DNA from: Solen grandis
Lineage: Eukaryota > Mollusca > Bivalvia > Adapedonta > Solenidae
Reading direction: 5' to 3'
DNA: 64,000 nt
Assembly (NCBI GenBank): GCA_021229015.1
Contig: CM037785.1
Coordinates: forward strand, 3,006,350-3,070,349
Shown here: positions 55,231-64,000 of the stretch, piece by piece
Numbering within the stretch: the stretch's first letter is position 1
Layout of the letters: each line of letters starts with the position of its first letter
Position numbers and translations under genes: made by a program
The notes under the pieces: generated by a model
Database searches by the model: none
Seen by the model: only the letters and a program-made list of their open reading frames with translations
What the model was told of the DNA's origin: nothing

Positions 55231-58200
55231 TACGTGCCAATATATCAAATTTTATAATATATACATAATGGTTTCCTTACACCCTGCATCCCCAAGGCTT
55301 TCTGTCAAGACACCAGCGTCTTTTCGTCGCCGTGTGGCTCTATAAAGCACAGTAAATCAACATGTAGATCAATACATAAGACAGCGGTGAAGTATGTGTC
55401 TGTATATACGAACAATGTGATGGTATAGGAGAGTGTCAGTCCTACCTTGATCTAACTTTATTCCTTCCATCAAAATCGCAACTTGCTTAACATTAACTTG
55501 TCTAGAGTTACAACGACTTCAGGACGTTTCAGCTGGTTTCCACTGATTTTTATTTATTTATTTACTTTTTGAAGCTCTCATTTATTTTGAGTGAATGTTT
55601 AAGGAAAACCAAATTTTTTAGATTTTAGTATTAAAAACACGATTTAAAGTAAATTACCTAATGATGTGGGTAAAAAAGTCACATTTTTTATGCAAATTTT
55701 GCTAAATTTTTAATAAAAATCAGTTTTAATCAAAAACACTGGTGAGGTATACATGTTTTACGTTTTCAGAAAGCCTGTATATCAGAGGATTGAATCTTAA
55801 AAAAATAAAGGAATTCTGTCCGTCGATTTTTTTTATCAAGAAAAATATATATAAAATTAAATAACTTTTGGGTAGTTTTTGTATATACTTTTGTCCAGAC
55901 ACAATGACCATACCGGTATATGTATTTGCTCGTATTGTGTTTCCAATGCATGTTTGATAGTATTTTCAACTGTAACTTATAAAACACACTTTAAGTTACA
56001 AAGTATGATAAAATATTCTGAAAATATTATATTGATATGCTATTAAAGTATTTAAAATGCAATCTTTCCATTTTTAAGGCTTTGTTGTTTTTTAAACAAA
56101 TTTTAGCAAACAGTGGTGTTTTACCATAAGCTAAATCTCTAAAACATGCATGGTGACCCCCTAGTTTTATGTATCTTTTACTTATAGTTTTAAGAACTTA
56201 TTTGTAAAATTAAATAGAAAAAATATGTCCTTCAGGAAAAACCGATGAAACGCCTTTAAAGGAATCATTTTCTCGGGCCCGTGCAATTACTAATGAAAAG
56301 AACAAAGGGATTCGGCAGGAACGATAATCCATGTCTTTAGTTAACGTCGTTCGTGTTGTATCTCTGAAACAATGTACATGCCGGTAATATTAACAAAACA
56401 TGGACCTTGATTATTTTGTGGGTTATTTATTAGCAAAACTTTGTACTCATGAATTAATTACTAGGCATTTCATTTGATCGGTGGGAAGACATCACAGACC
56501 ATTTGATCAATGAAAAGACGTTACATATAGTTGTTCGAATTAAGAATGTCAGCTTTGCTTTTGTAAACTTAATGAGGAATATTCAAAATACTGAACGATT
56601 TCATTTGTACCCAATACAAACTCATATAAATTTTGCCAGTTAAAAATCCCACGATAGATATATCAAAGACTAGACTTTTATTTTTTTGGCAAATGTAACG
56701 TGTCTGTTAATTCATTTATCGTAAAATCATAGAGTGACAATTCAAGATTTTTTAATTACTGCGCCTGAACCATATTATATATATTCCAGAGAAAGAAAAG
56801 TTGAGGCTTTGGTATGGAATTTTCAATTGTTACAGTTGTATTCAAACTGACTTCAGGAGTTCCCAGTAGCTATACTGAGATGTAGTCAATGGTTCACCCG
56901 ATTAACTCAAAGACATAATTTTGTTTGCGATGCCGTTTGAGAGCAGTTGATCTAGTCATGAATATTTTAGGCGGGGCTTAAATTTTTACTGCATAAAACT
57001 GGAATTGTAGCTTATTTATCCTGATGCTAGTTGGGTGGTATTGTCAAATATTCCTGGCTGACTTATTCCGTTACATGCCGTGGGGAATCGGGCAATACAG
57101 TAAATGATCGACCAATGAAAACGCGCCTTATAAACACGAGTTTTCCGCGTGGATGCTTGAAAGTCATGTAAACAATAAAAGAAAATGACTGCGTCTGGGG
57201 ACTGTATAAAATTGTATTTATGATTGGTTGTAAAAACGTGATGTGACCAATGAAATTACGTAATTTGACACATCCTAAAACGACAAAATTAAGCCGTAAA
57301 ATCACAAGACCTATTGATGATCTATCGATCGGCCGTTGGTATACGACAATGGTTGGGTGGTGTCAAGATGTGAGTGACTGAACCGCTTATTTAAACCCTT
57401 TGAAACAACTGTCGACGTGGTATAAATACGTCACAGTGTTGCCATAACGACCGGGCATATTTGTTTCGTCATGCCCAAATACACTGTATAGATCATTTTT
57501 GACAATTCTGTATATGACATATTTGATTCTTATATATGTTTTACCAAAAAACTATCATTTATCACTATCATTGTTCTACAGCTCTGTAACTGAAACCTTT
57601 TTTAACCAAACCATACCAGCAATATTCGCAATCTTCTCATTTTTCATCCTGTATAGATTGTCAATAAAAAGAATTTGAGATTGTCACGGAGATCTCGTAA
57701 AAAAGAAGCAAAATATCGTAAAATATGAGCGCATACTATAAAATCATTAATATTCAGTGACATTAAATTTCGTTGATTATGTACATCAGGGAATTTTGTG
57801 GGTACATTTATTCGTGGATCTTTGGTCTAGAAAACGTGAGGTCTGTATAAAAGAAAGTTTTTGTAGGGATTAATATTCGTGGATAAACCCTCAAGGAAAT
57901 TGACGAAAATCAATGTCCTTCGAAAATGAATGATTTCGCAATATTTCAATTGAGTACAGATTTTGCAAAGGGGTTTTATTGTATTCCCAATTTTAAACTG
58001 CTTATTTTTGCGTTAGTTTTAATAAGTGGATAGTCTTTAGAATGACGTGGGAACATAACTTCTAAATGAAAAATAAAATTTAACTTTAAACTTTATAGAG
58101 TTTAGATTCATGGATTCTTTCTTTCTTCATTTAATATTATAGTATACATATTAAAATTACCATTCTCGTATTCTGAAATATTCAAGAAAATGGCTTAGGT

Positions 58201-58618
58201 TAATAAATTATTACCTTAATAACTAACAATGTTTTTATAAGAAATGTTTAACTTGTTGGTAGTTTTATTAGGGGATGATGATAATGAAATATCTAGGTAT
58301 TATTTAGCCCTAGATTTGATTGATTGAATTCTAGTCTTATCCTACTTTGCAAATTATGAACTCAATTGCATAAAAAACTCACACATTCTTTTTTCCGAAT
58401 TATTATGTGTTTGGCTTAAAAATTGTAGGGGGTGTAAGTCCAGTGCAATGTAAACTCTTTTATATTTCGAATGTATTTAAGGAGATTACCGGTATTTTAG
58501 CACAAACAAGTACTGGAAAATGTAATAGAACCTGAGTACACACTTCTTTTCCAACTGAGTAGCTGAAATTATGGTACTCATAACTGTGTAGTTTACTCCA
58601 GACATTTTTTTATTACAG
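55231..58618. other. Upstream flank or intron of the SLC22-like gene
   Basis: No exon recognised, although earlier SLC22 exons would be expected here or further upstream. A dispersed repeat copy lies at about 57075-57352. Candidate coding motifs for TM1 or the large extracellular loop were looked for and not found. Confidence 0.4.
57075..57352. repeat. Dispersed repeat, copy A
   Basis: It shares in order with 62764-63095 the blocks ATGCCGTGGGGA, ACCAATGAAAACGCGCCTTA (as a near match), ACCAATGAAAT and GTAATTTGACACATCC. It also has a GATCGGCCGT.GGT motif at the right end that copy B carries at its left. Type unknown. Confidence 0.6.
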
Positions 58619-58847
58619 TGGACGGACCCTAAATTCCACACCGACCTCCGCCAGTTTGTCTACTACTCCCAGGCTGTCGGATTATCTGTCGGTTTTCTAG
58701 TCGGATCACTGCTCTCAGACTACCTTGGACGTCGTCGGATCATGTTCGCCTCTTACGTCATAATGTGCGTTGTCCACGTCATCACAGGACTGACGTCTGA
58801 CGGTGTCTTATTTTTCGTCTGCCAAGGTGTAGCTTGTATCGGGGCAG
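58619..58847 (+). CDS. SLC22-like exon A (TM2-TM4)
   Basis: Acceptor TTTTTTATTACAG, donor GTTTGT. It starts in phase 0 with WTDPKFHTDLRQFVYYSQAV and ends in FVCQGVACIGA plus one base. The frame stays open past the donor to a TAA at 58896, but only the GTTTGT donor joins correctly to exon B and keeps the family alignment. Confidence 0.78.
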
Positions 58848-59150
58848 GTTTGTACGGCTATTGTACATGTTCTGTTTCGGAAGTTGCTCAAAAGTAAAAT
58901 ATATTCTAGATTCTATTCAATGAACTTAGTGAAAACAATTTTTAATTACATCGATTTGGTAACAAGTTCCTACAACTTATATTAATCCCTCTCTACGTTT
59001 CCTGGGCTGGACAAGTACTTTGCGCTTGGGAAAACCATGAAATAAATCCTTGACCGCAAAGAGGGTTAGAACCCACAACCTTGGGATCCGCAGTCGGATA
59101 CTTTACTACTGGACCACTGCGCAGTTGGACGTAACCAAAAAAGTTTGAAG

Positions 59151-59189
<39 letters not shown>

Positions 59190-61111
59190 TGCGTGCGTGC
59201 GCGCGCGTGTGTGTGTTTGTTTTAATTATTCAGGGCATGTATGTTGAGAAATATCGATCGTTCAGGAAATGTTAAATAAAAATCTTTAAAAAATATAATC
59301 TGATTTGTTATGCTATAAAATGTCTATAAATGCCCTATTCATTATTTTTGTTTTAATGAGCGAATTATTTGTCAATCTCTTATTTTCAAAATAAATTCTA
59401 TGATCAGTGGATAATAATACCCCTGAAGGTGATTAGAATTTAGTGTCAGAACATTTCTAAGAAGAAATTAAGTTCCGGGACTGAAGCGAGTATATCTTAT
59501 TTTGCGAAAAAATATATGTTTATTTCACGTAAGATTCACAAACATCTGTAAATCAATATTTTCAACTACTGTAATTTTAAAAGAAATCTTATAAATATGA
59601 AACAAATGGTTAAAACTGTATTTATTTTCAATTCTGATCAAGTCCTCAGTTTAAGACAGACAGAATTTAATTTAGCTGTAGCGAATTTCCAGGCGTAGCC
59701 AAATTTAACTATTTTCTGCAACTTTCAACCCCCCTGCCATTGATTAAGTTCTAGATATATTTTCACTCAGGAGTTTCAAACGTGATCAAGTGTGGCTTTA
59801 TTTTAAATTGAAATAGTATTCTCACAACATATTTTTTATTGTCGATGGCGACATCAACATCATCATCAGTAGTGACTGTCTTACACAGGTGTTTGTTTCA
59901 TCAAGGGTGCACCTCAGACAGACTAGAAGTGATTTTTTTTTTAATTTGATGAAAAATAATATTTATTTATTTATTGGATTCATAACACAGTCCTAATACA
60001 ATGTCCTTTAAATAATAGATTGCATTAAAGAGTTAAGAACATATTTGTGTTTTTGTTGTGTGTGTGTGTTGTTTTTTTTTAATTTTTAAGATAGTTTTGG
60101 CAAACTTAACCCTTTCCCTCATATAGACTCATTTTGACGCACTCAATAGGTACCACATAAAGCCTGATCTGCAGAAAAAACCACAGTTAAACCTTACCAA
60201 ATTTAATAACAAAATCCTCATTTCCAGACCACTGAGGAGCAGCGAACAGCATAAAACCTGATCAGCCTGCGAGTTACTCGCAGGCTGATCTGGTTTTATG
60301 CTGTTCGCATAGGTCTTTTCATGGTGTCCTCTATGAGGGAAAGGGTTAAGAAAATATTTTCATAAGTATTTACATCTTTATCTCTTGGCGCACTTTAAAG
60401 TTTAATTTCCTCTTTCAAAATCCAAATTACTACATTATTCTATGTTATTATAATTGACGATTTTTCTTTGTACGATATTGCAGGGAATTTGATATATTTG
60501 TCTGGCGAAATTAAAATATTGCGTTATTTCGCATACATTCTCGTAAATACATCAAATATGTCAATCTATTTCCTCACTTGGTAACAAATCTTGAGCTGCC
60601 GAGATCAAACGATTGATACAAATCTCTAACTGCAGACATTCCAGCATCCTGATAGCATTTGTGTTTATGGGCTGATTTATGGGTTGTCTAAATATTGCCC
60701 CTTGTGATCTAAGCGTAAATTTTTACAATATTGTCTGAAAAGTGATATTAATTTCAGATTTGGATGATGATAAAGCTAATGATAACTTGAATGATGATTA
60801 ATTTGATGATGATGATGATGAAATCGATAATGATGATTTTTGATTAGAATTGTTCAGATCCAGACGATTTCGATCATTTATGATAACGGGATAACGATGA
60901 AATTGATGATTTTTGCAGGCAGTTTTATTCTGACTAGCCTCGTTCTGGTCTTGGAATATGTGGGCCATGACTGGCGCGACATCTGTATCTGCCTGTTGCC
61001 ATGGTGGCTGGGTCCCGGCCTACTGGCAATACAGGCCTATCTAACGAACCACTGGCGCTACTTGGCCTTCACATCGGGCCTGCTGGGCCTCCCACTGGCA
61101 GGCTGTTACTT
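58619..61111 (+). CDS. SLC22-like organic ion transporter, two internal exons
   Basis: Two exons, 58619-58847 and 60919-61111, join in frame (phase 1) to give about 140 residues with the pattern of TM2 to TM6 of the SLC22 branch of the major facilitator superfamily, plasma-membrane carriers of organic cations, anions or carnitine. The TM2-TM3 loop has the MFS signature GSLLSDYLGRRR. Further on come LEYVGHDWRD and AYLTNHWRYLAF, which align with the EFVG..RR and AY...WRWL motifs of SLC22 proteins. The N-terminus with TM1 and the C-terminal half, including the usual PESPRW segment, are not in view. Substrate and exact paralogue cannot be told. Confidence 0.8.
58985..59135 (-). mobile_element. 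tRNA-derived SINE fragment
   Basis: On the minus strand a head GCGCAGTGGTCCAGTAGTAA and B-box-like GTGGGTTCTAACCC precede a body with CCCAAGCGCAAAGTACTTG. Related sequence occurs at 6478-6620. Confidence 0.6.
59151..59216. repeat. Alternating purine-pyrimidine microsatellite
   Basis: GT repeats passing through ACGTGCGTGC and GCGCGCGC back to GT, strictly alternating for 66 bp. Such tracts can adopt left-handed Z-DNA under negative supercoiling. Confidence 0.9.
60110..60345. mobile_element. piggyBac-like MITE, copy 5
   Basis: Same 14-bp ends; TTAA at 60106-60109 and 60346-60349. The internal hairpin is as in copy 2. It lies in the SLC22-like intron. Confidence 0.85.
60919..61111 (+). CDS. 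SLC22-like exon B (TM5-TM6)
   Basis: Acceptor TTTTTGCAG, donor GTAAGT. It encodes SFILTSLVLVLEYVGHDWRD through AGCY and ends in phase 2. G+C is clearly higher than in the flanking intron. The next exon lies beyond the window or was not recognised. Confidence 0.8.
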
Positions 61112-64000
61112 GTAAGTGACTTTCTTTCTTTTAAAACCATGCTGTGTATATGTATATTCAAAATAATATAATGCACCTATCAATATAATGCCCGATGGGT
61201 GGGGGTGACGGGCTGACCAAGGGGGACTTTTTTGTTGAAGAACACCACCAAAGACCAATGGCATTTAGTCAAAATCTCTAGAGTGTGATAAAGCTAAAAT
61301 TTATTTCTAATGATTCGGGACCATTTTGTCATTAAAATCCCCGCCTGTCGGGAACCGTCTTCTGTTAAAGGTACTGTGTATCCCTCCATCACAAATCCTT
61401 AGGCAAAATATTGATTAGTGTACTTATATCGTCAGTCAAATGCTTATGCTGATCCATTTTAGATTAAAAACAAAATAACACCATTTAACCGTAGAATTAT
61501 TTAGAACACTAATATTTGCGATAATTTTGTTTTCTTGTAATCAATATCATGCATTTCGTATTAAAAAGGATGTGTCGGATTTGACAAAAATGTGTCAGTA
61601 TTTCTTTATTTATCTGCTCGTATATTCCTAGAAAATTGTGGTATTTGTAGGAGTCAGAGCCCCAAAACCTTCCAGCTGACTTGATTCAGAACGGGCATTG
61701 ACTGCTTTTTACGGTATATAATTATGTTTGCAGTATGCTGAAGTCGGTCATGGCTTAATTATTTCGACATTTGCCAATGGCACAAAATACCATCCTGAAC
61801 ATTTTTGGATAGCAATTCATAACGATAAAATCAAAACGCCAGTTTTTTCCAAAGACATTTTATGTTCCTGGGAGCCATATACGCTTCATGTTTTTCACCC
61901 ATAAAATTGAACTTATTCCATATACCGTAATCATTCTAAAATTTGGAATAGAAAAAAATATATTTTGTCCCAAACTTAAGAGTCGTAAAAAATTTTTTTT
62001 TCAAAAAGTGTCCCTACACGCGATTTCAAGTGATATCGTCAGTTTTCAATATGCGCTAATAAACATCTTGCACATACCTATTAATCCATATATATACAAT
62101 TCTTTAATAATAAAAAAAAATATATTTGTGTTTAAAAGTTTAAATTTTATTTATATATCACCGATTTCAATGTTTTACACATAAAGTTTTATATTTATGC
62201 TTTCTTCCAGGCAGTTGGAATAGTGTATTTTCCGGGACTTATAAATCGAACAAGAATTGCTATTCTATCGTCATTTATATATACAACATTATTAAGATGT
62301 GTCAAAAACAAGCACATATACAGTCTCAGACCCCTTATTCTTCTGCTACTAATTGGACCACAGTGTCATTCTTTATCGTCTGCTGATTGTCCTTGATTGC
62401 CAATTAATGACACATGTACGCGAATATACAGTACACACCCCTCCCACCCGACCCCTTTCCGTTCCCTTAGGCGCGATGTTTATAAATGTTTATCATATTT
62501 TTATAACTATTGACTCAGACTCTTCCATTCGACTTGGGAGGCCTTGTTTTATATGCCATTTTTAGAAAGTATTTCAACAGTTCGACAAACTTGAACACAA
62601 TAATTGTCAAGATACCGACCCTCCTTATATTTTGGGGAATTGGACGTTTCACCGTCACCGTACCATCTCCGTACAGCGCCTTCACAGAAGTCGCATGGGC
62701 TCCGTACGATCATTGTAGGAAGCTGACGGAGTTTCATTGTCGGAACCCCCCAGCTGGTTAATCGATCGGCCGTGGGTGTTCTACGATGCATGACATCATG
62801 CCGTGGGGAAATATCAATCAAAACGTCATATTACAGCAATCGTTGACTGAAATATCGACCAATAAAAATGCGCCCTATAAATGAAATAATATTCGGTGTG
62901 GAGGCTTGAACGTCATTTAAACTTAAAAGAAAATGCTTTGATATAAACAGCTATTTAAAAACTTTAATAAATAAATTAATGGATTAAAACAAAACGTGAT
63001 GGCACCAATGAAATGGCGTAATTAGACACACCTTAAAACAAAAAAGTACAGGCGTAAAATCCCACAGCCGATATCGGGCATGGGTTTTCGACGATGACGA
63101 AGACGGCGTGGTTACATGATTATAAATCTCCATGCAACTTTTCCCGACCAGTCGAAAGTCCGTAAAAAAAACCCAACGATACTCATATACATTGTAAACG
63201 GATTAGATAAAGTAATTTTAATGAGTGAATACCTTACATACATTAAGGTTTTTACTGATAAATGGCCATCATTTCATAATTGTGTTTCCTGAGACAACAG
63301 TTAAATGATATACATAAACTTACAACCAGTATTAGTTTCACCATTATTCTTTTGATGTATGCATTTTGATAAAATGAAAATACGAAACATACAAATTAAA
63401 TCAATCCAATCTATTCTGATTTTGGTTTTACATGTTCATATTCCAATAAATTACAATAAATATGTAAACATATGACTGTCATAATAAAAGGGGGAAAAAA
63501 CTAATTCGACAAATGTGTTTTATGTTATGTATGTTTTGGTAGTCCTAAAATGAAACCTACAGTGCATACTATTGTGATGCTTCTCGTTAATTTAACAACA
63601 TACGTGTACTGTTGATACTGAAAGGGTTTAGATGTGTCTGAAAGCTACGAAGAGTGCTGTTATTGTTATAAGTAATTGTATGCATTACTTTGATACTAAG
63701 GTAAATTTAATTGATGATTGTTTCGTTATGTTTAAATAATATTCTACTTTACACTTAGTTATTTTGACAATATACAGATCATGTGACTAAGACGAAGTGA
63801 CACACTAGAATAAAAATGAACACGTATTAGTTTTTCATGAGCTTCTTTGCATAACCATCGATTAAATGTCCAATATCTGCAATTTATGTCGCTTTACTGA
63901 TAAAAAGATAGTAAAATTGCGAGTGTAAAATCCTCGAATCAGCGCGGTGATTGGAAATTCGAGAGAACATGATTTATTATATATATTTATATATTTAAAG
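61112..64000. other. Downstream intron/flank of the SLC22-like gene
   Basis: No further exon recognised to the window end. It contains the second copy of the dispersed repeat (about 62764-63095) and AT-rich sequence. Confidence 0.45.
62764..63095. repeat. Dispersed repeat, copy B
   Basis: It matches copy A in the order ATGCCGTGGGGA, ACCAATAAAAATGCGCCCTA, ACCAATGAAATGGCGTAATT and GTAAAATC. It is preceded by GATCGGCCGTGGGT. Divergence is considerable, so both copies are old. Confidence 0.6.

Larger units (their letters stand above)
58848..60918. other. Intron of the SLC22-like gene
   Basis: About 2.1 kb holding a minus-strand SINE (58985-59135), a long alternating purine-pyrimidine tract (59151-59216), a MITE (60110-60345) and a GAT-rich stretch (about 60755-60840) just before the acceptor. 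Confidence 0.7.

Noticed and set aside
58848..58896. Extension of SLC22-like exon A to a stop at 58896
   Set aside because: The reading is plausible, but the GTTTGT donor gives a correct phase-1 join to exon B and the better family alignment; kept only as a possible alternative form.

Overview
The window looks like nuclear DNA from a marine bivalve, most likely an imparidentian (venerid-type) clam. It is AT-rich, its genes are split by introns, and it is packed with interspersed repeats of the kind known from clams: tandem arrays of 135-165 bp monomers inside short mobile elements, tRNA-derived SINEs and small inverted-repeat elements. It has two 100-N assembly gaps (14902-15001 and 55131-55230). 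The species call is inference.

Layout. Positions 1-6900 hold no gene, only a LINE fragment, SINE debris and inverted-repeat elements. Positions 6904-14901 on the minus strand carry five coding exons of GID4, the substrate receptor of the CTLH/GID E3 ubiquitin ligase; its 5' coding part is lost in the first gap. GID4 introns carry a piggyBac-like MITE, two SINEs, a 281-bp miniature LTR retrotransposon (TRIM-like) whose LTR contains a tRNA-like Pol III promoter, a DNA element rich in TTCGCCC motifs, and Helentron-like elements. Positions 15-55 kb have no host gene I can recognise. This stretch is almost wholly Helentron-like non-autonomous elements (HINE-like), often nested two or three deep. 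At 28635-34857 sits a 6.2-kb DIRS tyrosine-recombinase retrotransposon with gag, RT-RNase H and recombinase on the minus strand. From 58.6 kb two plus-strand exons encode transmembrane parts of an SLC22-type transporter whose remaining exons are not in view.

Main points. (1) At least a dozen elements share one plan: a start AAC(A/T)AGA, a short 5' hairpin, a subterminal inverted repeat, optional tandem monomers, a GACGG/GACGCC-rich stretch, and a 3' hairpin carrying the inverse repeat before TAAAA-like sequence. The cores of elements with the same ends can be unrelated. (2) The DIRS element is structurally complete. Its 94-bp inverted repeats are identical, and an internal complementary region exactly spells the junction of its two ends. 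Its reading frames are nevertheless broken by single-base losses, several in homopolymer runs. (3) A five-copy MITE with TTAA targets carries a 31/32 hairpin. (4) The tRNA-bearing TRIM is the most unusual single element. No function linking the two host genes is suggested.
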